Positions 41,509-50,522 are shown, counted from the stretch's first letter. The stretch is 64,000 nt of DNA from Natronosalvus halobius (GCF_024138145.1 NZ_CP099997.1:496001-560000), one strand, 5' to 3'. The notes: a model not told the origin generated them from the sequence alone. Made by a program: numbers and translations.

Positions 41509-42546
41509 TCAAACGCCTCTGATCAAACTGGTCACGCCGATCGTTTCCGCGATCACCCAGCCGACGAACACCAGATAGCTCACGAGCAGCAGGTACGCCT
41601 CCCGGGTGGTCAACGAGAGGTCGGTTCGCATGACCGCAAAGAGAACCACCGTGGCGAGGGTGAGCACGCCGAACATCGGAATGGCGACCGCGAAGTCCAC
41701 TGCGACCGTCCCGACGATCAACACGCCGATGGGGATCGCCACGAGCAGGTCGAACGTATTCGACCCGAGGACGTTGCCAAGGCTCGTCTCCTCGTTGCCG
41801 CCTCGAGCCGACCGGACGCTCACCAGCATGTCCGGCAGGCTCGTCGCGGCCGCGATTATCGTGACGCCGGCGAGGAACTCCGGAATACTGAACGTCGTGC
41901 TGAGCGATTCGACGCTACCGACCAGCTGGTGGACCGCTACGAGAATCAGGAGCAATCCGCCAGCGAGTTTTCCCCACTCTCGAGCGAGGTCGATCGACGG
42001 CTTCGCCTCCGTGGCCTCGTAATCGCTGACGTCTTGCCACTGGATGAAGAGGTACAGGCCGTAGAGCCCGATCGGGAGCATCGCCAGCGGACGGGTGATT
42101 TCGCCGCCGAGTCCCGAGCCGTTGGAGACGGGGTTGTAGATGACCGCCAGCGCGAACGTGATGATCAACCCCGAGACGGCGATCATGTAGAACTGGGCCT
42201 CCTTGTAGACGATGGTCCGGTTCGTCTCCATGGTTCCGTCCGAAAAGATGCCGGCGAGTGCGGGGATCACCAGGATGTTGAAGATTGCAGAGCCGACGAT
42301 CGCGCCGACACCCATGTCGAAGGTCCCGGCGAGCGCCGTGAACACGACGCTCGCGAGTTCCGGAAAACTCGAGCCGACGGCGACGACGATCGATCCTTGG
42401 ACGACGGCCGGGAGTTCGTAGTACGTCGAGAGCGTATCGGCCGACCCCTCGAGCCAGCCGCTCCCGATCCAGATCACGCCCGTGGTCACGAGGACGACGG
42501 CGACGTCGACCAGCGACCCGCCCGCGAGGACTCCTGGGAAGACCAT
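41509..42546 (-). CDS. Sodium/calcium exchanger family (CaCA) protein
   Basis: 345 residues from the ATG at 42546 (MVFPGVLAGG), with a TATA box centred 29 bases upstream. The two alpha repeats are clear: VVAVGSSFPELASVVFTALA with GAIVGSAIFNILVIPALAG, and IIAAATSLPDMLVSVRSARG with NVLGSNTFDLLVAIPIG. About ten helices. This matches the prokaryotic YrbG/NCX_Mj-type exchanger length. The ORF upstream extension to 42642 is not needed. Confidence 0.93.
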   Translation of the reverse strand: MVFPGVLAGGSLVDVAVVLVTTGVIWIGSGWLEGSADTLSTYYELPAVVQGSIVVAVGSSFPELASVVFTALAGTFDMGVGAIVGSAIFNILVIPALAGIFSDGTMETNRTIVYKEAQFYMIAVSGLIITFALAVIYNPVSNGSGLGGEITRPLAMLPIGLYGLYLFIQWQDVSDYEATEAKPSIDLAREWGKLAGGLLLILVAVHQLVGSVESLSTTFSIPEFLAGVTIIAAATSLPDMLVSVRSARGGNEETSLGNVLGSNTFDLLVAIPIGVLIVGTVAVDFAVAIPMFGVLTLATVVLFAVMRTDLSLTTREAYLLLVSYLVFVGWVIAETIGVTSLIRGV

Positions 42547-42570
42547 TGCCGGACGTTTTGGGGCGAGAGG

Positions 42571-42580
42571 GTATAAATCG
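42571..42580 (-). promoter_or_regulatory. TATA box of the CaCA exchanger gene
   Basis: Minus-strand CGATTTATAC, about 29 bases before the ATG at 42546. It fixes the start choice and predicts a leaderless mRNA. Read on the plus strand (GTATAAATCG) it might also serve the divergent gene. Confidence 0.6.
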
Positions 42581-42673
42581 GTCCGAAATGTCGACGTGTT
42601 TGAGGCGCCTGATGCACCTGACGCGAATATGTCCGGGACCACCCATAGGGTGCCGGAGCCCCTCTCGTTCGGT

Positions 42674-43255
42674 ATGCGCGGCTTTCGATCCCCGTTCGGC
42701 GCGGACGACCTCTTCGACGGCTACGACGAGTACGTTCCGGAAAACGTGCCAAAGCCGGGGCCGTCCCTCGAGGACCACGACATCTTGATCGGCGACGACC
42801 ACCTCGCGTTTCATCGGCTCACGCGAGACTGCTTCGAGGAGCGGAAGGTTTACGATATGACCTTCAACTACAACCTCGCGAGGCTCAACCTCGACACCCG
42901 TCATCCGGGCGCCGGCTACCGATACGCCCGGGACCGCGACGATCCCACGGTCCTTCGGGCGGAGTTCACCCCGACGACGCCGTTTTGTCCGCAGACGCAC
43001 ACCCTCACCATCGGCTCGTTCCGGGCCTGGAACGGCCTCTCCGAGCGCCACGAGTACGACCTCGTCTCGGTTCGCGCGGCGCCAATGCACCACCAGAGCG
43101 AGGCGATCAACGCCCAGCTCGAGGAGATTGAGGCCGTCTTCCTCGAGACGGGTGCGGTCGATCACGAGCCGAGTGGCGACATCGGGTCCAATCCGATGGA
43201 GCGCTCGATGGGTGCGACGGGGCCGAGCCGGGGCAGTTCGGACGCGCCGTTCTGA
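42674..43255 (+). CDS. Conserved hypothetical protein with DUF59-like motif
   Basis: 193 residues from ATG 42674 (MRGFRSPFGADDLFDGYDEY); an ATG at 42629 is an alternative. The central part reads RAEFTPTTPFCPQTHTLTIG then FRAWNGLSERHEYDLVSVR and NAQLEEIE. The T-T-P-F-C-P motif resembles the strand-Cys loop of MIP18/PaaD-type Fe-S carriers, but the rest is not a clear match. The C-terminus is disordered. I recognise no named family. Confidence 0.6.
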   Translation: MRGFRSPFGADDLFDGYDEYVPENVPKPGPSLEDHDILIGDDHLAFHRLTRDCFEERKVYDMTFNYNLARLNLDTRHPGAGYRYARDRDDPTVLRAEFTPTTPFCPQTHTLTIGSFRAWNGLSERHEYDLVSVRAAPMHHQSEAINAQLEEIEAVFLETGAVDHEPSGDIGSNPMERSMGATGPSRGSSDAPF

Positions 43256-43416
43256 AGTTCTGACCGTCGCGTTTCTGGGTCGAGGTTTCTCGTTTCTCAG
43301 GAGGGCGCTCTCGTCGCTCATCCCTCTCCGCCTCGCCGCCAAAATACCTGCCAGCGAACGCCGACCGGAATATGTTCGGAACCATCTCGAGGTAGCTCGA
43401 GCCCCTTTCGTTGAAT

Positions 43417-44820
43417 ATGAGCGCGATACCGGGATCGATCGACGCGGATCGAGGTCCGCCGATGACGATCCCCCTTCGACACTTCCTGGTCGGGACCGGG
43501 CTGTTGCTCGCCGGAGCTTTCGCGGGGGCCGTCCATTCGTTCGACGCAACGGTCGTTCCCGGGAATCTCGGGCTGGCACACGTTCACCTCCTGCTGGTGG
43601 GCTGGGTCGCCGTGACGATCATGGGCGCAATGACCCAGTTCGTCCCGGTCTGGTCTGGCGTTGCCATCCACTCGAGGCGCTTGGCGAGCGCACAACTGTG
43701 GCTGGTCGTCGTCGGCCTCCTCGCGTTCGCCGCCGCGCTTCTGGTGGGCGCGTACCGCTGGCTCCCGCTCGGCGGGTTCGTGATGCTCGCAGGGTTCTGG
43801 ACGTTCGTCTACAACGTAGGGCGGACGCTTCGCTCGGCCCGGCCGTGGGACGTCACCGAGCGCCACTTCGCCATCGCGCTGGGCTTTTTCGTCCTGTTGA
43901 CGGGCCTGGGCGTGGTTCTCGCAGCCGGCCTGACGCGGCCGATTCTCGCGGATACGCCCGTGAGCCACGGATCGGTCCGGATGAGTCACGCGACCCTCGC
44001 GCTCTACGGGGCCGTCCTCACGACTGTCTACGGAGCGCTCTACCAGCTCGCCACGATGTTCACCCAGTCGAGTCTCCACGGGATCGACCTCCCGCTACGT
44101 CGACTCGAGTCGGTCGGCCATCCCGTGGGTGTCCTCGCGCTGGCTGGAGGACGGCTCTTCGACGTCGCGCCACTTGCCCGCGTGGGTGCGGTCCTCGTCG
44201 TCGCCAGCGCCCTCGGAATGAGCGTGATCCTGGTCCGTCGGCTCCTCGAGGCACAGGTGCCCTGGACGCCGATGCTCAGCCGGTACGCCGTCCTCGCCAC
44301 GGCGATGGGTGGGTGGGCGATCTGGACTGGTCCCGCCTGGTTGCGCGACCCGCTCGACCCGGCCACGCTCTTCGGCGCCCCTGGCGCCGCCTCGCTGTTG
44401 ATCCTCGGCGTCATCGGCTTCATCGTCCTCGGGACGCTCTACCACGTGGTTCCGTTCATCGTCTGGGTCCACCGCTACAGCGACCGACTCGGTCTCGAGC
44501 CGGTGCCCATGATCGACGACCTCTACGACGACCGGGTGGCGCGCGCCGACTTCGTCTGTTTCGTCGTCGGAGTGGGGTTGCTGGTCGCCAGCGACGCGTT
44601 CGAACTCTCGGGGGCCTCGGGAGCTCTGGGAACGGTCTCGACCATCGGTGGACTCTCGGTCACGATTGGCGCCGCGCTCTTCCTGCTCAACGTGGTCCTG
44701 GTCCTCAGGCGACACAGTCCCCACTCGGTGCCGGGATTGCTGTTCGGTCGGTTCTCGAGTGAAGAGCCAGGAAGCGAGCCGTCGCCCTCCCAGCCCGGCG
44801 TCGACTCGCCTCCCAGGTGA
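43417..44820 (+). CDS. Multi-helix haem-copper-oxidase subunit I-like/NnrS-like membrane protein
   Basis: 467 residues from the ATG at 43417. About twelve hydrophobic helices. Histidines sit where subunit I-type proteins bind haem: LAHVHLLLVGWVAVTIMGAM, RMSHATLALYGAVLTTVYGA, LYHVVPFIVWVHRY. It lacks the full catalytic ligand set I would need for a terminal oxidase or NO reductase. Such proteins appear in haloarchaea near nitrogen-oxide or oxidase genes; a haem/NO-related role is inferred. Confidence 0.7.
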   Translation: MSAIPGSIDADRGPPMTIPLRHFLVGTGLLLAGAFAGAVHSFDATVVPGNLGLAHVHLLLVGWVAVTIMGAMTQFVPVWSGVAIHSRRLASAQLWLVVVGLLAFAAALLVGAYRWLPLGGFVMLAGFWTFVYNVGRTLRSARPWDVTERHFAIALGFFVLLTGLGVVLAAGLTRPILADTPVSHGSVRMSHATLALYGAVLTTVYGALYQLATMFTQSSLHGIDLPLRRLESVGHPVGVLALAGGRLFDVAPLARVGAVLVVASALGMSVILVRRLLEAQVPWTPMLSRYAVLATAMGGWAIWTGPAWLRDPLDPATLFGAPGAASLLILGVIGFIVLGTLYHVVPFIVWVHRYSDRLGLEPVPMIDDLYDDRVARADFVCFVVGVGLLVASDAFELSGASGALGTVSTIGGLSVTIGAALFLLNVVLVLRRHSPHSVPGLLFGRFSSEEPGSEPSPSQPGVDSPPR

Positions 44821-44837
44821 TCGAAAACAGAAATTTG

Positions 44838-44872
44838 GCTCTGTTAAATCCCTCAGAGAGTGATAGGTTTGA
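44838..44872 (+). mobile_element. Remnant of an IS6-type insertion-sequence end
   Basis: GGCTCTGTTAAATCCCTCAG and the following GAGAGTGATAGG resemble the terminal inverted repeat of haloarchaeal IS6-family (ISH14-like) elements, from memory. No transposase frame follows. A 15-base stretch, TTTGGCTCTGTTAAA, recurs at 60225-60239. Confidence 0.45.
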
Positions 44873-45997
44873 ACCGCCGTGCTGCATAGAGAGAATGGAT
44901 GCAGCATATCGACCTCATTTATTTCAATCACATTGGATGGAAGCAACCGGTGCATATGGGTGCGAACTGAACATGCTCCCTAACGAATGGAGGAATTCAC
45001 AGAGGGATGAGCGCTTCTATGATCGTATTGGCCAGACTACCTTGGTAATCATAACCGCGCTAGTGGTCCGGAAGATGTGTGTAGGGGTGGCCTATGGACG
45101 AATCTAGGAAGAGATCTTGAATGAGCGATTATCGCTGGAGATGGCGTCCAGAACAGTGGGGAGACGTGAGCAGGACAAAGAGAGCGGCCCAAAAAGAGGG
45201 GAAAATCACGCTCACAAACGTTCATAATCGGTTTCCGTCTTGCGTTTTCAGGGTTGGCGGTCACCAGGAAGCAAAACGTTACGAAAAGCGTCTCAGATCT
45301 GTTCCACGAAATTGAATTCGGCGGTTTAGAGTCTTCTCTGCAGGGATTTCATTCACTCACTCGAGTCGAGCGTGTGACCGTCCAGTCTCCAATTCAAAAG
45401 TTCATAATCGGTTCTCTGCTATCGGTTTTGGGGTGCTAGACAGTACTGAAATTGCCGAACTGGTTGAGACACTTCCCGAGAACGTAAACACACCATAGAG
45501 CGCGTCTCGAACCAATTATGTGCGTTTGACGCCTCGAACCCTGCATCTACGCAGCGAGTACCGATCACGAAACGGACCTCGTTCGCCCATCAGTCTCGGT
45601 AATCATCGAGACATACGCGAACGCCCCCTAATCGCCTCGAGAGGTCTCTTACTCGACGATTGGGTCACAAGCCATACGCTCGAGGGAGATATTCATCGTG
45701 CAATCATTCCTAGACTATCTTCATAATCGGCCCTCGAAACAGAGACCATACCTATTCTTCCGGATGTAGAACCCGATTATGAAGTATCAGAAACGCGATT
45801 AGCATGTTTTGTTGTAATCCTCAGTAGATTACAAGAGTTGTCTGCTGAATATAGAGGATATAGTCAGCACGGACCGGTTCTTTTCCTCCTCGAAAGATCG
45901 GTGATTTGGCTGAGAGAGACGTGTTCTATCAAAGCAGTACAGGCGGAACAGGTGAGATGGACCAGAGACCTATACACTTTGCTAACTAGCCCTATGT
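44873..45997. other. About 1.1-kb gene-poor, AT-richer stretch (IS graveyard)
   Basis: No intact gene. Lower GC than the flanks, many short frames, all below 100 codons and without motifs. A short frame around 45437-45498 reads like a transposase start (LDSTEIAELVETLPENVNT, then stop), which hints at a decayed transposase. Four copies of an 11-base motif occur here (see separate repeat entry). Confidence 0.5.
45221..45783. repeat. Dispersed 11-base motif TTCATAATCGG, four copies
   Basis: Copies on the plus strand at 45221-45231, 45401-45411 and 45720-45730, and one inverted at 45773-45783. The first two are exactly 180 bases apart; the last two form an inverted pair with 42 bases between. 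The copies are rich in A/T compared with the genome and lie in a region without genes. Confidence 0.7.
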
Positions 45998-46432
45998 ATG
46001 CACGTCAACGGTGTCCACCACTTCGTTCTGCTGGTTGACGACGTTCCGGACGGTGAATCGTATTACAAGGAACTGTTTGACCTTGAGGTCCTATTTCGCG
46101 AGGCAGCGCTCGATGGTGAACCTGGAATCGTTCCAGAGGATGTCTCCTGGGACGAGGCTCTTGATAGAGGAGTCACACCGTATATGTCGTTCCTTGGGCG
46201 GGATGAGTTCTACGTGGCGGTCGGCGGTGCATCAGATCAACAGGGAACTGGTCGACTCGACCACATCGCCCTGGCCGTCGATGAGGAAGCATTTGACGCG
46301 ATTACTGACCGTGCCAACGCCCTCAGGTGCGACGTAGAGGAGAACGCACCCCATCACCAGGTATTTCTTGACAGGTACGACATTGAGTGGGAACTGAACG
46401 CAAAACCCCCGACCACCCAGGCAGACGTTTGA
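45998..46432 (+). CDS. VOC (glyoxalase/dioxygenase-fold) family protein
   Basis: 144 residues. Two beta-alpha-beta-beta-beta modules: VHHFVLLVDDVPDGESYYKE with LFDLEVLFRE, and RLDHIALAVDEEAFDAITDR with HHQVFLDRYDIEWELNA. Candidate metal ligands are H in VHHF, H in LDHIA and E in IEWEL. Substrate unknown. It is the first intact gene after the IS-rich gap and has slightly weaker G/C third-position bias, so it may have been acquired. Confidence 0.85.
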   Translation: MHVNGVHHFVLLVDDVPDGESYYKELFDLEVLFREAALDGEPGIVPEDVSWDEALDRGVTPYMSFLGRDEFYVAVGGASDQQGTGRLDHIALAVDEEAFDAITDRANALRCDVEENAPHHQVFLDRYDIEWELNAKPPTTQADV

Positions 46433-46875
46433 CAAATTGGATCTATAACGGCACCTCCCTACACTGGCCGATCTAACCCGGCGTCCGATTCTTCCTACTA
46501 ACTATGCGCCCTGGGCCTTGTTTAGACGGTCGTGAGAACGTCTCTATGCCGATTTCTGGCCAGTATCTGGGCGTCATCGTTGAGAGTTTTGGTCACGGGC
46601 TAAGGCGAGGGTGTTTCTACATCCCCGTTAGAACGGTTGAAGCAACGAAGTGGTCAAGATAAGGGTCTATCCGTCAGCACCCTTCACGGATGATCTGTAA
46701 CTATTCCTCGACTGTAGGACTTGTAGTACTCAAATTCCCGCGTCTAAACACGGCCTGCGCCCTGTATTCAGCACGCAGTTCTTATCAGATCTGAAGGGTC
46801 TCAACAGAATCAGAATACGAAATACGAACGTATTCGGACGAGGAATTTCCCGGCTAGACGCGCGAGTAGTGGTCG
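46433..46875. other. 443-base gap without a recognisable gene
   Basis: AT-richer than the flanking genes. No ORF with support, no hairpin terminator that stands out. It probably continues the IS-remnant landscape of 44.8-46.0 kb and carries the promoter of the gene at 46876. Confidence 0.4.
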
Positions 46876-47388
46876 ATGGACACCACAGCAGGCTCGAGCC
46901 ATGACCGGTCGAGGGTACCGAAAGCCGACTCGAGGCGCGAGCGCTCGAATCCGGATTCGACAGACGTGCTCACCGCCACCTCCGGCTGGTACCTCCTTGG
47001 TGGCTACTGGCTCTCTGGTCGCGGAACCCACCGCGTGCGTGTCGGTGAGCTGGCCGAACGGCTGTCGGTCGCGCCGGCCAGCGTCACCGAGATGGTCAAC
47101 GTACTCGCCGACGCCTCGCTCCTCGAGACGGAACCCTACGCCGGGTTCGAACTGACCGTGCACGGAATGGCACACGCGAAGGTGCTGGCGTGGCGTCAGT
47201 GCGTCGTCGCCACCTTCTTCGACCGCGCGCTCTCGTACGACCTCGACGACGAGACCGCCTACCGCATCGGGTACGAACTCCCGGGACGAGGGCTCGTCCG
47301 CCTCGAGCAGCGTATCGACCGCCCTCGCGAACGAACGTGTCGTCGTCTCGCCGACGACGGGACGTGCCTCGTCGGGACGTTCGGTTAG
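46876..47388 (+). CDS. DtxR/MntR-like metal-dependent regulator
   Basis: 170 residues from ATG 46876; the conserved part begins near a GTG at 46966 (VLTATSGWYLLGGYWLSGRG), which may be the real start. HTH: RVRVGELAERLSVAPASVTE, MVNVLADASLLETEPYAG. The dimer/metal region is FELTVHGMAHAKVLAWRQCV with FFDRALSYDLDDETAYRIGY. These are the MntR/SirR-type layout, with the C-R-Q-C-V and H positions in the right neighbourhood for metal binding. A metal regulon is likely but not visible here. Confidence 0.8.
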   Translation: MDTTAGSSHDRSRVPKADSRRERSNPDSTDVLTATSGWYLLGGYWLSGRGTHRVRVGELAERLSVAPASVTEMVNVLADASLLETEPYAGFELTVHGMAHAKVLAWRQCVVATFFDRALSYDLDDETAYRIGYELPGRGLVRLEQRIDRPRERTCRRLADDGTCLVGTFG

Positions 47389-47544
47389 CCCGCTGGACGT
47401 TCGTCAATCACAATTCGCCAGTTCGTCGTCGAATACAGCAAGCGACGAGCGTCGAGGTGGAACTCGAGTCGCTCTCGAGGACGCTTCCCGAGATCGATTC
47501 GCTCGAGGAACGGGCGGGGGTGGGGCCTTTTATCGTATCGTCCC

Positions 47545-47907
47545 ATGAGTACCACTATGCCGGGTGGTCTGGATCCAACTGAGGAGTACGATGGTTCCAT
47601 CAGAGTCCGATTACTGGACGATACTGGCGGCACTGACGAGATTGTCTGTTCGTCGTACTACGAGGCAATCGACGCCGTGAAAGAACACCAACACGACGTC
47701 ACTGCAGCGAAAATCATCGACCGAGACGACGACGTCGTGTTCACCTCCGTCGATACGCGTATCGAAGACTGGGCGGCCGAGTGGGAGCACGCGAAACGGA
47801 GCCTCTCCGTAACCGTCGAAGCGTACGATTGCCCCTACGATAATATCGCCTGCTTCGCTGACGACCTCTGTGTCCAGTGTAAGATGGACAAGGTGCAAAA
47901 CGAGTAG
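47545..47907 (+). CDS. Hypothetical protein with C-terminal cysteine motif
   Basis: 120 residues. N-terminal part: RVRLLDDTGGTDEIVCSSYY with EAIDAVKEHQHDVTAAKIID and VFTSVDTRIEDWAAEWEHAK, then VTVEAYDCPYDNIACFADDL and CVQCKMDKVQ. Four Cys (C-x6-C-x6-C-x2-C) could form a small metal site. No family recognised. An IS1341-type element is inserted directly after its stop codon. Confidence 0.7.
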   Translation: MSTTMPGGLDPTEEYDGSIRVRLLDDTGGTDEIVCSSYYEAIDAVKEHQHDVTAAKIIDRDDDVVFTSVDTRIEDWAAEWEHAKRSLSVTVEAYDCPYDNIACFADDLCVQCKMDKVQNE

Positions 47908-47910
47908 TAA

Positions 47911-47987
47911 ACTACCCCACCCTACTCCCTCAGCGCATACGCGCCTCGGTTCGTTGAGGGTGAGGCTTTGATGTGGACTCCCGGCAA
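47911..47987 (-). ncRNA. Putative omega-RNA (reRNA) 3' part of the TnpB element
   Basis: Downstream of the tnpB stop the minus strand has a stem with arms CCCTCA/TGAGGG (47955-47960 with 47927-47932) enclosing a GCGC-ATAC-GCGC hairpin. By analogy with TnpB systems, the guide RNA spans the tnpB 3' end and this right end, and the guide is read from flanking host DNA (bases just below 47911). Confidence 0.4.
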
Positions 47988-49238
47988 TCAGTCACCAGCA
48001 ATAGGCCGGTGACTCTCGCCGTTCAATGTCCCACCATTCACACGCAGGTCTACTTCTGCGTCTCCGTTCCCCGACGTGGGCGAGGAACGGAGTCTGTGTG
48101 TCCGCTTTCGGGCGTAGCGGAGCCCGATATTCTTCGCGCCGTTGTAATCCGCGTTCACCTCGTACCCGCACTTCTGGCAACAGAAGCGTTCTCCGTGGCG
48201 GTTGGCCTCGTGTGTGAACCCACAGTCCGTCCGAGAACAGCGCTGGGACGTGTGATTCGGCGCGACTTGCTCCACGGAGACGCCCTTCTCGGGTGCTTTG
48301 TACTCGACGTACTCGAACAGGCGTCGAAACGCCCAGACGTGGTGCCACTTCGCGTGCGGAAGACGCTCGCGTATGTCGGTCAAGTCTTCGAACGCGATAA
48401 CGTCGCAGTCTCGTTCGACGGCTTCCGCGACGAGTTCGTTGGCGACGGTGTGAATGTACTGTTTTCGCCACGCGTCTTCGCGCTTCCCGAGGCGAAGAAG
48501 CGCGTTGTGCGCGGCTTGCGTGCCGCGCTGTTGCATCTCACCCCGTCGCTTCTCGAACTCACGACACCAGTGGTCGTACTCGTCTCCCTGCCAGAACGTG
48601 CCGGTCGAGGAGACGGCCAATGAGTTGACGCCGAGGTCGATACCGAGGACCGTTTGGTCGGAGTGCCCGGTATCTACCGGAACCTCCGCGTCATTGCCGT
48701 CGATCCGCCGAGTCGAGATATTGAGGTAGAACTCGTCGGTAGCCGCGTCGTACCGAAGCGTACTCTCGCGGAACTCGTAGTCTTCGGAGAGGACGTACCG
48801 CTCGTAGGGCGTCGGGCTATCGGCCGGAAGAACGAACGAGGGTTCGACCCGGCCCTCAATTGTCGCTAACGACACCTTGCGTCGGTAGAAGGTGGCGCTT
48901 CGCATGTCGTAATCCATCGTTTCGTCGGTGAACGTTGGGGAAGAGACACACTGTCCCTTCTTCCAGCGTTCGACGACGCCTTTGATGGCTTCGACGGCGC
49001 GTCGTATCGCGGCTTGGACGAGTTGGGCTGGTAACTCTGTCTCCGCTCGGAGGTCCGAGTAGAGTGCGTCCCGTACTTGTCGTTTGTTGGTCTTGCACTC
49101 GCTGTACGAGGTTTCAGACCAACAGTAGTCGGCGGTTCGGTTCGCACAGTACAAGTATTGCTCGGCAGTTCGGTGGAGTGTGTCGCGGTGCTCGTCGGAA
49201 ACGGCGAGTTTCACGACGGCGGTTCGACGCACGTCCAT
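47988..49238 (-). CDS. tnpB: TnpB-type RNA-guided nuclease
   Basis: 416 residues, full length. RuvC acidic residues are present: D201 in VLGIDLGVNS, E284 in IAFEDL, D364 in ADYNGAKNIG. The zinc ribbon has C334, C339, C354 and C357. The N-terminal wedge-like part (VVKLAVSDEHRDTLHRTAEQ) and YCWSETSY are the usual start of haloarchaeal TnpB. It should cut DNA next to a TAM using the omega-RNA, which favours retention of the element after transposition by a TnpA supplied elsewhere. Confidence 0.93.
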   Translation of the reverse strand: MDVRRTAVVKLAVSDEHRDTLHRTAEQYLYCANRTADYCWSETSYSECKTNKRQVRDALYSDLRAETELPAQLVQAAIRRAVEAIKGVVERWKKGQCVSSPTFTDETMDYDMRSATFYRRKVSLATIEGRVEPSFVLPADSPTPYERYVLSEDYEFRESTLRYDAATDEFYLNISTRRIDGNDAEVPVDTGHSDQTVLGIDLGVNSLAVSSTGTFWQGDEYDHWCREFEKRRGEMQQRGTQAAHNALLRLGKREDAWRKQYIHTVANELVAEAVERDCDVIAFEDLTDIRERLPHAKWHHVWAFRRLFEYVEYKAPEKGVSVEQVAPNHTSQRCSRTDCGFTHEANRHGERFCCQKCGYEVNADYNGAKNIGLRYARKRTHRLRSSPTSGNGDAEVDLRVNGGTLNGESHRPIAGD

Positions 49239-49335
49239 ACTTCAGAGACAATGTGACGGTACTTATACGTTCGGGAATCGGTCGGTTGCAGTACGTGGGT
49301 TGTGTCGTGTCATGTCGGTTTCCTCCCCGACCTAC

Positions 49336-50448
49336 TCACTCACTTCGTTCGTTCCTTGAGGCCGGGGGCTCCACCTCGCATTTGCTGAGGAACGCACGCT
49401 GTTCGACCAGTCTTTCTGTGGGATTTGCGTAGGTATCCTCGAATATCTCGTCGGGATCGCCCTCGTACGACTCGGCACGGTTTATGGCCTCCTGGAGCGT
49501 CTCGTCGATCGCCGACTCCATCGCGTCGATGCGCTCGTCGTCGAGCAGCCCCTGTCCTCGAAGGTACGCTTCGAACCGCCTGATAGGATCGCGTTCCTTC
49601 CAGTGTTCGACCTCCGCGTCGTCGCGATAGACGGTCGGATCGTCCGCCGTCGTGTGCGCGCCGAAGCGGTACTGAACTGCCTCGATCATCGTGGGTCGAG
49701 GCTCTCCATCGAGGGGATTTGCCGCTCGACTGCGGACTGCCTCCGTCACGACGTACGTCGCGAGCGGATCCATTCCGTCCACCTGGATGCCGTCGAAGCC
49801 GTAGGCGCGAGCCTTCTCCGCGAACGTCTCCGATGCCGTCTGCTGTTCCCGTGGCGTGGAGATCGCCCACTGGTTGTTATTGCAGAAGAAGATGATCGGA
49901 ACGTCGTAGACGCCCGCGAAGTTCGCAGCCTCGTGGAAATCCCCTTCGGACGTCGATCCTTCCCCGAAGTGAACGAGCGTCACGCGGTCGTCGCCGCGCA
50001 ACTTCGCTGCCCACGCGTACCCGACCGCGTGCGGGAGGTGGCCACCGATCGAGATGTTGAGCGGCAGGACGTTGTCGTCGGGGAGCACCGCGTTTCCGAC
50101 CTCGTGTCCCATCCAGTACAACAGGTACTCCCACGGGAAGCCCCTCGAGAGGACGGTCCCGTGCTCGCGGTACTGGTAGGAAATAGTGTCTTCCGTGGCC
50201 AGCGCATACGTCGACCCGATCTGTGCCCCCTCCTGTCCGGCGAGCGAGGCGTACGTCCCGACCCGTCCCTGGCGTTGGAGACTGATTATCCGCTCGTCGA
50301 ATCGCCGACACAGGCGCATATCCTCGTATATCGACACCAGCGTCTCGTCGTCGAGGTTGGGAACGAGCTCCGGGGCGACGACGGTCCCGTTGGAACCGAG
50401 CACCGATACTCGATCGTCCGGCTCCCGGTCGAGTACGTCTCTGATCAT
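49336..50448 (-). CDS. pdhA: Pyruvate/2-oxoacid dehydrogenase E1 alpha subunit, C-terminus replaced by IS sequence
   Basis: 370 residues from the ATG at 50448 (a GTG at 50472 is an alternative). E1-alpha features: MRLCRRFDERIISLQRQGRV, GTYASLAGQEGAQIGSTYAL, the thiamine-diphosphate motif VHFGEGSTSEGDFHEAANFA with CNNNQWAIS, and RFGAHTTADDPTVYRDD. The last about 12 residues (EVEPPASRNERSE) and the stop codon come from the left end of the adjacent IS1341-type element. No E1 beta, E2 or E3 gene follows, so this copy is orphaned. It may still be stable, because the loss is at the extreme C-terminus. Confidence 0.85.
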   Translation of the reverse strand: MIRDVLDREPDDRVSVLGSNGTVVAPELVPNLDDETLVSIYEDMRLCRRFDERIISLQRQGRVGTYASLAGQEGAQIGSTYALATEDTISYQYREHGTVLSRGFPWEYLLYWMGHEVGNAVLPDDNVLPLNISIGGHLPHAVGYAWAAKLRGDDRVTLVHFGEGSTSEGDFHEAANFAGVYDVPIIFFCNNNQWAISTPREQQTASETFAEKARAYGFDGIQVDGMDPLATYVVTEAVRSRAANPLDGEPRPTMIEAVQYRFGAHTTADDPTVYRDDAEVEHWKERDPIRRFEAYLRGQGLLDDERIDAMESAIDETLQEAINRAESYEGDPDEIFEDTYANPTERLVEQRAFLSKCEVEPPASRNERSE

Positions 50449-50522
50449 GGAGAGGGGATCGGGCAGCGCCACGAAAAGCGTATTGTTGGATGTACCATTG
50501 AATCTTGGAAAAACACGTTGGT

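Larger units (their letters stand above)
47908..49375 (-). mobile_element. IS1341-type element (solo tnpB, IS200/IS605 group)
   Basis: One tnpB gene and no tnpA. The right end (plus-strand 47911-47960) holds a hairpin. The left end (about 49320-49375) has GGAGCCCCCGGCCTCAAG on the minus strand, then a GAACGAACGAAGTGAGTGAG run and TCGGGGAGGAAACC. Insertion lies between a hypothetical gene stop and the 3' part of the pdhA-like gene. Exact ends are estimated from these structures. Confidence 0.75.

Noticed and set aside
43417-44820. True nitric-oxide reductase or terminal oxidase subunit I
   Set aside because: Several helix histidines are present, but I cannot identify the complete haem and metal ligand set, so only a family-like call is made.
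45838-46038. 66-codon plus-strand frame before the VOC gene
   Set aside because: Overlaps the VOC start, no motif, AT-rich DNA with chance open frames.
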